From positions 1 to 64,000 of the forward strand of contig NZ_PPDE01000008.1 of the NCBI RefSeq assembly GCF_002959915.1: a DNA stretch of 64,000 bases. Direction: 5' to 3'. The DNA is from Veillonella atypica KON. GTDB taxonomy: Bacteria; Bacillota; Negativicutes; Veillonellales; Veillonellaceae. The number at the start of each line of letters is the position of its first letter. Position 1 is the stretch's first letter. The notes beneath the pieces were generated by a model. That model was not told the origin of the DNA, did no database searches, and saw only the letters and a list, made by a program, of their open reading frames with translations. The position numbers and the translations under genes are program-made. This document shows positions 44,330 to 52,332 of the stretch, one piece after another.

Positions 44330-45007
44330 ATGAATGAAAATGTGAAGGATGATAACCAACAGGTATCAATCCAAGAACAACAAGCGACACAATTGGAGCG
44401 TAAACAGAGTAAGGAAACCGTTACGAAATCGGGCTTAACATTGCGCGAATTGACCATTGTGGGTCTATTAGCGGCCATTACCATTATTCTAGGTCTTTCT
44501 GGCTATGGTATTATGGCGTTAGGACCATTGAATGTCACTACATTACATGTCCCAGCATTAATTGGTGCCTTAGTTGAAGGGCCTAAGGTTGGTGCGTTCG
44601 TAGGATTGATTTTTGGTGTCTATAGCTTCTGGCAAAATTTTACGGCACCAAATATTTTGTCACCACTGTTCATTAATCCGTTAGTATCAGTATTACCTCG
44701 GATTATATTCCCTGTATTGGCTGTTTTAGTATACAAAGCATTATGGAAGGTACCACAAGGTCCGCGCTTGATAGTTTCTGCATTTATGGGCACTATATTC
44801 CATACATGTATGGTAATGGGGCTAATCTATGTGATATACGCGGATATGTTCGCACAGGCAATGCATCTTTCATCTGATCAAGTTATGGGAACTATTTTAG
44901 TATTGTCTGTTACTCATGGTATTCCAGAAGCCATCTTTGCAGGCGTTATCGTAACACCGATTGCATTGGCGTTGCGAAAAGCATTGCGTAAGGATGTACA
45001 AAAATAA
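44330..45007 (+). CDS. ECF transporter substrate-binding (S) component
   Basis: A 225-residue membrane protein with a hydrophilic, Gln/Lys-rich N-terminal tail (about 1-35). About six helices follow. The first, LRELTIVGLLAAITIILGLSGYG, is the typical start of S components, and GALVEGPKVGAFVGLIFGVYSF is the conserved mid-region. S components bind a vitamin or other micronutrient and use shared EcfAA'T modules encoded elsewhere. No riboswitch is seen upstream that would name the substrate. GGAGGAGG precedes the ATG. Confidence 0.85.
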   Translation: MNENVKDDNQQVSIQEQQATQLERKQSKETVTKSGLTLRELTIVGLLAAITIILGLSGYGIMALGPLNVTTLHVPALIGALVEGPKVGAFVGLIFGVYSFWQNFTAPNILSPLFINPLVSVLPRIIFPVLAVLVYKALWKVPQGPRLIVSAFMGTIFHTCMVMGLIYVIYADMFAQAMHLSSDQVMGTILVLSVTHGIPEAIFAGVIVTPIALALRKALRKDVQK

Positions 45008-45078
45008 TTTATATTTTACATAGTTTGAATATCTATGATAAAATAACAGTAATACAATAAGTATTGAGGAGGATAATC

Positions 45079-45222
45079 ATGGCTAAACGTATTCGTACAA
45101 TCAACACTGAATCTTTACAAAAAACTGCTAAAACTGGCGGTTGTGGTGAATGCCAAACTTCTTGCCAATCCGCTTGCAAAACAAGCTGTACAGTAGGCAA
45201 CCAAGTTTGCAAACAAAAATAA
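45079..45222 (+). CDS. SCIFF ranthipeptide precursor (six cysteines in forty-five)
   Basis: A 47-residue ORF: MAKRIRTINTESLQKTAKT leader, then a core with six cysteines at 22, 25, 29, 33, 37 and 44 (GGCGECQTSCQSACKTSC, then GNQVC). This is the SCIFF pattern of Clostridia and relatives. The maturase encoded 167 bases downstream installs thioether links between Cys residues and other residues' carbons. GAGGAGG sits upstream of the ATG, and a terminator follows the stop. The biological role of SCIFF products is not established. Precursor identity is nearly certain from the Cys spacing and neighbour. Confidence 0.96.
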   Translation: MAKRIRTINTESLQKTAKTGGCGECQTSCQSACKTSCTVGNQVCKQK

Positions 45223-45224
45223 TA

Positions 45225-45254
45225 AAAAGAGAGCCGATGGCTCTCTTTTTTTAT
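45225..45254 (+). terminator. Terminator after the SCIFF gene
   Basis: AAAGAGAGCC and GGCTCTCTTT pair around GAT, followed by a run of T. It may limit read-through into the maturase, giving more precursor than enzyme. Confidence 0.88.
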
Positions 45255-45389
45255 GTATGTAATATATACATACTGTTTATGGTATATATTTATGAGGACT
45301 TTTAGCACGATAGACAAAAAATGTGGTACAATTATCTAGAAAGTTCTATATAGTTTAGCGCTTTCACATACACATAATTTGGAGGTACC

Positions 45390-46799
45390 ATGTTAGAATT
45401 AAAACCAATGATCCATAAGTTTCGGATGAAAGATAACTACTATTGTTTAGATGTAAATAGCGGTATCATTCACGTTATTGATGAACTCATTGATAAAGTA
45501 TTAGATATATATGACGGCACCAATCGTGATGCAGTCCATGCAGCGTTAGATAGCTCTCAGGATCCTGTAGAATTAAATGAAATCATGGATGAATTAGATG
45601 AGCTCATCGATGCAGAACAACTCTTTGCTCCTATGAGCACAGAATTCAAGCTCGTAGTTGGAGAAAAACCAATCGTTAAAGCATTGTGTCTTAATATTGC
45701 CCATGACTGTAATTTAGCATGTAAATATTGCTTTGCTAGTCAAGGCGATTACGGCGGTGTAAAACGCGAATTGATGAGCTTTGATGTAGCCAAACGTGCT
45801 GTTGATTTTCTCATTCAAATGAGTGGCACTCGTCAACATTGCGAAATCGATTTCTTCGGTGGTGAACCCCTTCTTAATTGGGACGTGGTGAAACAAACTG
45901 TAGAATATATCGAGCAAGAGGCGCCAAAACATAATAAAATCTTTAAATTGACGTTGACTACTAATGGTATGTTATTGTCTCAAGAGAAAATCGATTATGT
46001 AAACGAACATAAAATGAGCTTGGTCTTGTCTCTAGATGGCCGAGAAGATGTGCATAATGCTATGCGTCCAGTCGCTGGCAGTGGAGCTAAATCTTATGAG
46101 TATATTGCTAAAAATCTTGTAAATGCTGTAAAGCAACGTCATGGTTTAGAATATTATGTACGCGGTACATATACGCATAAGAATCTTGATTTTACTAAAG
46201 ATGTATTGGCTATGTCTGATTTAGGCTTTGAACACTTATCTATGGAGCCTGTAGTTGGTGAAGAAGGCGATTATGTACTTCGCGAAGAAGATTGGCCAAC
46301 GCTTGAGAAAGAATATGAAACATTAGCAGATATATATTTGCAACGTCAAAAGGACGGGTGGGGTGAAAAATTTAATTTCTTCCACTTCCGTATGGACTTA
46401 TACCGTGGACCTTGTATGGCAAAACGTTTGCGTGGCTGTGGGGCTGGTCATGAATATATGGCTGTCGTGCCAAATGGAGATATTTATCCATGTCACCAAT
46501 TTGTAGGCAAAGATGGTTATATACTTGGTAATGTATATGAAGGTTTAAAAAATACTGAAATTCCAAAGGATTTCCGTAACACACATGTGTTTACAAAACC
46601 TACTTGTGCAGAATGTTGGGCTAAATTCTTCTGCTCTGGTGGCTGTCATGCCAATAACATTACATTGGGTGGAGATTTACAAACGCCTTATGAGTTTGGC
46701 TGTCGTCTACAAAAGAAACGAATTGAATGTGCTATCATGATTCAAGCTGAACTCGAACAAGCCGGCATCGATGGTAGTATTCCTGTAGCATTAGGATAG
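45390..46799 (+). CDS. Radical SAM maturase of SCIFF peptide (SPASM domain)
   Basis: A 469-residue radical SAM enzyme that forms thioether crosslinks in the SCIFF precursor. The N-terminal ~90 residues resemble a peptide-binding RRE-like part. CNLACKYCF (Cys about 109, 113, 116) binds the SAM-cleaving 4Fe-4S cluster; FFGGEPLLNW follows. The SPASM region has CGAGHEYMAVVPNGDIYPCHQF, then CAECWAKFFCSGGCHANN for auxiliary clusters. The precursor lies directly upstream. GGAGG precedes the ATG. Function rests on family and neighbour. Confidence 0.95.
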   Translation: MLELKPMIHKFRMKDNYYCLDVNSGIIHVIDELIDKVLDIYDGTNRDAVHAALDSSQDPVELNEIMDELDELIDAEQLFAPMSTEFKLVVGEKPIVKALCLNIAHDCNLACKYCFASQGDYGGVKRELMSFDVAKRAVDFLIQMSGTRQHCEIDFFGGEPLLNWDVVKQTVEYIEQEAPKHNKIFKLTLTTNGMLLSQEKIDYVNEHKMSLVLSLDGREDVHNAMRPVAGSGAKSYEYIAKNLVNAVKQRHGLEYYVRGTYTHKNLDFTKDVLAMSDLGFEHLSMEPVVGEEGDYVLREEDWPTLEKEYETLADIYLQRQKDGWGEKFNFFHFRMDLYRGPCMAKRLRGCGAGHEYMAVVPNGDIYPCHQFVGKDGYILGNVYEGLKNTEIPKDFRNTHVFTKPTCAECWAKFFCSGGCHANNITLGGDLQTPYEFGCRLQKKRIECAIMIQAELEQAGIDGSIPVALG

Positions 46800-46837
46800 A
46801 CATTTTAAATAAGATATATTTTGTAATAGGAGCCGCT

Positions 46838-49135
46838 ATGGACACTAGATTGGATGAAAAACAAACTATTGAACGATGGGGGATTCGATTTACAGGTATT
46901 GTACAAGGGGTCGGATTTCGACCCCTTGTTTCTATGTTAGCCCATCAATTAGGCATTAATGGATTTGTATACAATGATAGCTCTGGTGTATATGTAGAGG
47001 CTCAATCCGATACAGATACATTACAATTATTTGTAGATACGATTCAGGAAGAGCAGCCGCGATTATGCCGTATAACACATGTGGGTATTACCAAGGTTGC
47101 TCCACATGACGTTGATGATAATACGGAGTTTGTTATAAGTAAGTCTCCCCTCGAAGGAACGGTTAATACCTTTATTAGTGCGGATACATCCCCTTGTGAG
47201 GACTGTTTATCCGAAATGAATGAGAAGGGTAGACGATATCACTATCCTTTCATAAACTGTACCAATTGTGGACCTCGATATTCCATTATTAAATCGATGC
47301 CTTATGATCGAGAACGAACTACTATGTCTGATTTCACCATGTGTGAAGCTTGTCATGATGAATACGTTGATGTGAATGGGCGTAGGTATCATGCGGAACC
47401 GAATGCTTGTGAACAATGTGGACCGAGCTACCAATTATTAGACAACAACGGTAATCTCTGTGTCGTTGATGATTGTTTTGAGGCCGCTAGAGAAATGATT
47501 GCGAAGGGTGCGATTATTGCTTTAAAGGGAATTGGTGGATATCACTTGGTTTGTGATGCTACTAATGATACAGCGGTACAAACATTGCGAGACCGAAAAC
47601 ATCGTAAGGATAAGCCCTTTGCTATCATGGCCGGTTCTATCGACATCGTAGAGGAGTTTGCCATCGTTAGCGATGGAGACTTAGATGCATTAAGCTCTAT
47701 GGCAAGGCCTATTGTTCTTTTAGAGAAAAATGATGATTTTCATACGTCTATAAGTGAGTTAGTAGCCCCTAATAATCATTTAATTGGTGTTATGTTACCA
47801 TATGCACCTATCCATCATGTGTTAGTACCACATGATGCGAAATGGGTTATGACAAGTGGTAATGCGAGCGGTGATTCCGTTATTTACGATGATGAAAAAG
47901 CTTTTTTAGAATTGCAGACTATAGCAGATTATTTTTTGACACATAATCGTCAAATTTATGCGCCTGTAGATGATTCGATTGTATCAGTGGTTGAAAATAC
48001 ACCGATTTTAATTCGTCGAAGTCGAGGGTATATTCCTGAACCTATTCATTGTGAGTCGATTACAGATCTACCGATACTCGCCATGGGCAGTGATTTAAAG
48101 AATACCTTTGCGATTAATAAACAGCAGGAGGTATTGCTAGGTCCTCATATAGGTGATTTGGCAAGTGAATCCACTCATAACACTTTTGAGTGGACCATTA
48201 AACGATATGAACGGCTGTTTGATGTGAAGCCGAAAGCAATTGTCATGGATAAGCATCCATCATTTTTCTCTTCTAATTATGGTCGACAATTAAGTAAAAC
48301 GCTAAATCTTCCGGCTATAGAGGTCCAACATCATCATAGTCACATCGCAGCTGTTATGGCTGAATACGATTTAAAATATCCTGTTCTTGGAATTTGTTTT
48401 GATGGCACTGGGTATGGTGACGATGATACGATTTGGGGCGGAGAATTTATGCTGTGCTATGGGGCAGAGTATATGCGTGTTGCACATATTCACTTAGCGC
48501 CTTTGCCTGGTGGTGAAAAAGCGGTAAAAGAACCATGGCGTCAAGCTTTATGGTACTTACGGAATTATTATGGGGATGAGTTGCCTAATATATATAAAAC
48601 ATGGTTAACCACATTGCCTAAAGGCTGGCAAATTCTAGATAAGGCATTGCAATCGGACATGTCCATGATGATGACATCTAGTGCAGGTAGATTATTTGAT
48701 GTAATTGGTTGTTTGTTGGGCTTAGGAAATGAACATTCTTTTGATGCACAGATCGCCATAGCATTAGAATCTGCATGTGCAAATGAAGAAGGTCGATTGT
48801 TAGACTTTAACTATGATGGGCAAGTATTAGATCTCGTGCCTGCAGTTCAACAAATTATGGATGGCTATTCTCAAGGTGAAAGTGTATCCTCGTTAGCGGC
48901 GAGCTTCCATAAAACACTGGCCATTGCTATTTGTGAAGTTGGAGCTGATTTGTGTGAACGCTATGGCATCGATGATGTATGTATCGGTGGTGGCGTTTTT
49001 CAAAATCGCAGATTATTAGCCTCCTTACAACATAAATGGCACCATGGCACCTTATATATTAATAAAAAAGTACCATGTAATGATGGTGGTTTATCGTTGG
49101 GACAATTGTGGATTGCTCATCAAAAAAATATATAA
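46838..49135 (+). CDS. hypF: Carbamoyltransferase HypF
   Basis: HypF turns carbamoyl phosphate into a thiocarbamate on HypE, the source of the cyanide ligands of [NiFe]-hydrogenase. Domains in order: acylphosphatase (RFTGIVQGVGFRPLV), two zinc fingers (CEDCLSEM..CTNCGPRYS; CEACHDEY..CEQCGPSY), YrdC-like (ALKGIGGYHLVCDATN) and the Kae1-like O-carbamoyltransferase (VQHHHSHIAAVMAEY, GGGVFQNRRL). The 765-residue length is typical. hypC, hypD and hypE follow on the same strand. Confidence 0.97.
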   Translation: MDTRLDEKQTIERWGIRFTGIVQGVGFRPLVSMLAHQLGINGFVYNDSSGVYVEAQSDTDTLQLFVDTIQEEQPRLCRITHVGITKVAPHDVDDNTEFVISKSPLEGTVNTFISADTSPCEDCLSEMNEKGRRYHYPFINCTNCGPRYSIIKSMPYDRERTTMSDFTMCEACHDEYVDVNGRRYHAEPNACEQCGPSYQLLDNNGNLCVVDDCFEAAREMIAKGAIIALKGIGGYHLVCDATNDTAVQTLRDRKHRKDKPFAIMAGSIDIVEEFAIVSDGDLDALSSMARPIVLLEKNDDFHTSISELVAPNNHLIGVMLPYAPIHHVLVPHDAKWVMTSGNASGDSVIYDDEKAFLELQTIADYFLTHNRQIYAPVDDSIVSVVENTPILIRRSRGYIPEPIHCESITDLPILAMGSDLKNTFAINKQQEVLLGPHIGDLASESTHNTFEWTIKRYERLFDVKPKAIVMDKHPSFFSSNYGRQLSKTLNLPAIEVQHHHSHIAAVMAEYDLKYPVLGICFDGTGYGDDDTIWGGEFMLCYGAEYMRVAHIHLAPLPGGEKAVKEPWRQALWYLRNYYGDELPNIYKTWLTTLPKGWQILDKALQSDMSMMMTSSAGRLFDVIGCLLGLGNEHSFDAQIAIALESACANEEGRLLDFNYDGQVLDLVPAVQQIMDGYSQGESVSSLAASFHKTLAIAICEVGADLCERYGIDDVCIGGGVFQNRRLLASLQHKWHHGTLYINKKVPCNDGGLSLGQLWIAHQKNI

Positions 49136-49249
49136 ACGTATCATTGGTTACATAAGAGTTCTTAGTTTTATGATACAATTAAATTAATCAAAATATTTGG
49201 ATTAATAGTTATAAATAGATGTATAAGTATATTTACAAAAGGAGGGCGT

Positions 49250-49501
49250 ATGTGTTTAGCAGTACCAGCACAGTTGATTTCTATTAATGAAGCCATTGGC
49301 ACAGTAGAATTAACAGGTGCAACGCGCGATTGTAGTTTGCTTCTCGTGCCAGATGCAAAGGTGGGAGACTGGTTATTAGTACATGCCGGTTTTGCAGTTC
49401 AAATTGTAGATGAAGAAGAAGCGAAGGCAACCTTAGATGCCTTCCGGGAGTTGGAAGAACTTGAAGAAGCTTACTTTGCAGGAAAAACAGAAAACAGCTG
49501 A
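49250..49501 (+). CDS. hypC: Hydrogenase chaperone HypC
   Basis: HypC partners HypD in building the Fe(CN)2CO group and delivers it to the hydrogenase large subunit. The protein starts MCLAVPAQLISI with the essential Cys2, and DWLLVHAGFAVQIVDEEEA is conserved. The length (83) is normal. AGGAGGG precedes the ATG. The following hypD reading frame overlaps its end. Confidence 0.96.
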   Translation: MCLAVPAQLISINEAIGTVELTGATRDCSLLLVPDAKVGDWLLVHAGFAVQIVDEEEAKATLDAFRELEELEEAYFAGKTENS

Positions 49502-50579
49502 TGCTTTATTACACCGTATTAGCGAACTACATACACCTGGTGAACGGGTGCGACTTATGGAAGTTTGTGGCACACATACAGTATCTATTTTTAGAGAAGG
49601 ATTACGACAATTATTGCCTTCGGGAATAGAATTAGTCAGTGGCCCTGGATGTCCTGTGTGTGTAACGGACCAAGTGTATATGGATAAAGCGTTAGAATAT
49701 GCAAAACGAGATGATGTTATTATTGCAACCTTTGGGGATATGCTAAAGGTGCCAGGTAGTTATAGCAGTCTTAGTGAAGCTCAAACTCAGGGCGCTCATA
49801 TTCACGTTATCTATACGCCGTTAGAAGTGTTGGAACTAAGTAAAAAACATCCGGATAAATATATAGTATTTTTAGCTATAGGGTTTGAAACGACTATTGC
49901 TGTCATCGGTGCCACTGTGAAAGCTGTAGCACAGGCTGGCTTGAAAAATGTATTATTTTTGGTGTCTCATAAATTGGTTCCACCCGCATTACGCGCTTTA
50001 TTAGACCGACAAGTAGGACAAATTGATGGCTTTATCTTGCCAGGGCATGTCAGTGTTATCATTGGCGAACAACCATATCAATTTTTACCGGATGAGTATA
50101 AAACTCCATCCTGCATTGCTGGGTTTGATGGAGTAGAAATATTATCTGCTATCGTCAATATTTTGGAACAACGGAAAAGTGGTCATTTTGAAGTAGGTAA
50201 TACCTATCACTCTGTTGTTATGAAGGAAGGCAATCCTGTGGCTGTGCGTATGATGAATGAAATATACGATGTTTGTGATGATGCATGGCGTGGTATTGGT
50301 ATAATTCCAAATTCTGGGTTACAGCTTAATGATGATTACGCATTTCTAGATGCAGAAAAGGTATTACCTATACAGTTAGAAAAACCATCTCTTGATCCTA
50401 AAGGCTGTCAATGTGGGAGCGTATTACAAGGTTTAATCAAACCTAATGAATGTCCGCTTTTTGGAAAAGCTTGTACACCGGATCATGCAGTAGGTGCTTG
50501 TATGGTATCTGTAGAAGGTAGTTGTGCTGCATGGTATAAGTATGGCTTTTCTAGTGGCGGATTAGCCTGGGAGGATTAA
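49437..50579 (+). CDS. hypD: Hydrogenase maturation protein HypD
   Basis: HypD is the Fe-S scaffold on which iron receives CN and CO. Seen are MEVCGTHTVSIFREGL, SGPGCPVCVT, IGFETTIAVIG, and the C-terminal cluster region CQCGSVLQGLIKPNECPLFG..CTPDHAVGACMVS. The start is uncertain. An ATG at 49437 overlaps hypC by 65 bases; a TTG at 49476 would give a 26-base overlap and a length nearer the family norm. The stop overlaps the hypE start by one base. Confidence 0.95.
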   Translation: MPSGSWKNLKKLTLQEKQKTADALLHRISELHTPGERVRLMEVCGTHTVSIFREGLRQLLPSGIELVSGPGCPVCVTDQVYMDKALEYAKRDDVIIATFGDMLKVPGSYSSLSEAQTQGAHIHVIYTPLEVLELSKKHPDKYIVFLAIGFETTIAVIGATVKAVAQAGLKNVLFLVSHKLVPPALRALLDRQVGQIDGFILPGHVSVIIGEQPYQFLPDEYKTPSCIAGFDGVEILSAIVNILEQRKSGHFEVGNTYHSVVMKEGNPVAVRMMNEIYDVCDDAWRGIGIIPNSGLQLNDDYAFLDAEKVLPIQLEKPSLDPKGCQCGSVLQGLIKPNECPLFGKACTPDHAVGACMVSVEGSCAAWYKYGFSSGGLAWED

Positions 50580-51586
50580 TGGAACGAGTTCGTTTAGTTC
50601 ATGGCAATGGTGGCCGTTTTAGCCACGAATTGACAGAACGATTTATATTAAAATATTTTACTAATGATTTGTTAGCTCCCTTACATGATGGGGCACAATT
50701 TCCGGTAGCCTCGGGGCGAATGGCTTTCACAACAGATTCTTATGTTGTACAGCCCACTTTTTTCCCGGGTGGTAATATCGGTAAATTAGCTGTATGCGGT
50801 ACAGTTAACGACCTAGCTATGAATGGCGCTGTTCCACAATATCTTAGCTGTGGTTTGATTTTAGAAGAAGGCCTTCCTTTTGACGAATTAGAAACGATTT
50901 TAAGCACCATGTCTGATATGGCAAAGCTTGCGAATGTACAAATTGTGACGGGTGATACGAAGGTCGTAAAAAAAGGTGAAGTTGATAAAATTTATATCAA
51001 TACAGCCGGCATTGGTATGATTCCAGATGGCATAAATATAGGTCCGAATTTCGTAAAACCTAATATGGATATTATTCTGTCCGGATCTATTGGTGATCAC
51101 TCTATAGCTGTCATGGGACAACGATTTGGACTAGAATTATCAGACTCTGTTAAGACTGATTGTGCTCCATTGAACCATATGGTTCATGCTGTTTTAAATG
51201 CAGTAGGGTCTCAGGTTGCACTATTACGCGATCCTACGCGCGGTGGTGTGGGTACTGTTCTTAAAGAGATTGCCGAACAAAGTCAAGTGGGCATAAAGGT
51301 TGAGGAATCCAAGCTTATTATTCATGATGAAGTTCGTTCTGTTTGCGATATTTTAGGTTATGATCCTTTATACTTAGCAAATGAAGGTAAATGTATTTTC
51401 GTTGTAGAGCCGTCCGTAACAAATGATGTGCTAGATATTTTACATAGTTATCCAGAAGGCCGTGAAGCGACTCATATCGGTGTAACCATGGATAAAAATA
51501 TTGGTAAAGTAGGTCTACAAACATCGATTGGCGGTGTTCGTCTAGTAGATTTATTGGGTGAAGATCAAGTGCCTCGAATCTGTTAA
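50579..51586 (+). CDS. hypE: Hydrogenase maturation protein HypE
   Basis: HypE dehydrates its thiocarbamoylated C-terminal Cys to thiocyanate, which supplies cyanide to HypD-HypC. The ATP-binding fold of the PurM/SelD type is seen in LVHGNGGRFSHEL, AFTTDSYVVQP, NDLAMNGAVPQYLS, VTGDTKVV and RDPTRGGVGTVLKE. The protein ends exactly in PRIC, the required terminal cysteine. The length (335) is standard. It overlaps hypD by one base. hypA, hypB and the hydrogenase subunits are not in this window. Confidence 0.97.
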   Translation: MERVRLVHGNGGRFSHELTERFILKYFTNDLLAPLHDGAQFPVASGRMAFTTDSYVVQPTFFPGGNIGKLAVCGTVNDLAMNGAVPQYLSCGLILEEGLPFDELETILSTMSDMAKLANVQIVTGDTKVVKKGEVDKIYINTAGIGMIPDGINIGPNFVKPNMDIILSGSIGDHSIAVMGQRFGLELSDSVKTDCAPLNHMVHAVLNAVGSQVALLRDPTRGGVGTVLKEIAEQSQVGIKVEESKLIIHDEVRSVCDILGYDPLYLANEGKCIFVVEPSVTNDVLDILHSYPEGREATHIGVTMDKNIGKVGLQTSIGGVRLVDLLGEDQVPRIC

Positions 51587-51693
51587 GTCTTCTGGTTATA
51601 ATTGTATGATTTGCGGTTAAAACATAGCTAAAAATTAAATTGCATAAAATTCATAATAAACTCATTGTATTTTTATATAATTTTACTATCTTT

Positions 51694-51717
51694 AAGTGTA
51701 AGTATTTATACTTTCAC
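51694..51717. promoter_or_regulatory. 24-nt near-perfect palindrome upstream of the exported-protein gene
   Basis: AGTGTAAGTAT-TT-ATACTTTCACT: ten of eleven pairs match. No T-run follows, so it looks like a protein-binding operator, not a terminator. It lies 55 bases before the ATG at 51772. I cannot name the regulator. Confidence 0.5.
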
Positions 51718-51771
51718 TAGAAACTATGTATAGAATTTGTTAAAATATAAGTATCTATTAGGAGGCTTATC

Positions 51772-52218
51772 ATGAAAAAGAAAATTATGACCGCTGTTCT
51801 AGGAATTTGTTTAACTACAACTGCATTTGGTGGCATTTTAACTACTCAAGCTGGCGGCTTAAGTAGTATCCTTGGTGGTGCTGCTAAAATTGGTGGCGTT
51901 GGCATTCTAGTTAGTAAATTTGGTCCACAAATTGATTCTTTCTTAAATAAATTACTAAAACAAAATAATTTGAGTACTGAATATACTACAAAGGTTGTAC
52001 CTATCATTAGTATTGGTACAAAAGGGTACATTGGTGCTGCTCAAGTAACAGGCCCTGCATCTAGTATCGAACAAGTTAAGGCTGTTGCTCAAGTTGAAGG
52101 TAGCTTTAATGGCATGGTTCGTGTTAAAGGTTTAGTACCAGTAGATAGTACAAATCCAGTGGGCGCTTCCCGTGTTCAAGGTGTAGGTGTATCTGCACTT
52201 ATTGATTTAAAAATTTAA
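51772..52218 (+). CDS. Unknown exported protein
   Basis: This 148-residue protein has a signal peptide (KKKIMTAVLGICLTTTAFGGIL, cleavage near TQA) and a Gly-rich start to the mature part (GGLSSILGGAAKIGGVGILVS). A conserved-looking C-terminal half follows (VVPIISIGTKGYIGAAQVTGP; ASRVQGVGVSALIDLKI) that is probably a beta domain. I do not recognise the family. It has no cysteine after the signal, so it is not a lipoprotein. AGGAGG precedes the ATG. An upstream palindrome and two downstream hairpins suggest a single-gene unit beside envelope genes. Confidence 0.75.
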   Translation: MKKKIMTAVLGICLTTTAFGGILTTQAGGLSSILGGAAKIGGVGILVSKFGPQIDSFLNKLLKQNNLSTEYTTKVVPIISIGTKGYIGAAQVTGPASSIEQVKAVAQVEGSFNGMVRVKGLVPVDSTNPVGASRVQGVGVSALIDLKI

Positions 52219-52224
52219 TGGCCA

Positions 52225-52283
52225 CTGAGATACTTCCTTAGAAGTACTCAGAAAATAAGCACGGTCTTAGGCCCGTGCTTATT
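52225..52283 (+). terminator. Two consecutive hairpins after the exported-protein gene
   Basis: First CTGAG-TACTTC / GAAGTA-CTCAG (52225-52251, one bulge), then AATAAGCACGG / CCGTGCTTATT (52254-52283). The second has no real T-run after it, so termination may be partial. Confidence 0.55.
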
Positions 52284-52332
52284 GTGCTGTTTAACGTATA
52301 TGTCCCATAGAGGATAAGTTGTGGAGGATTAT

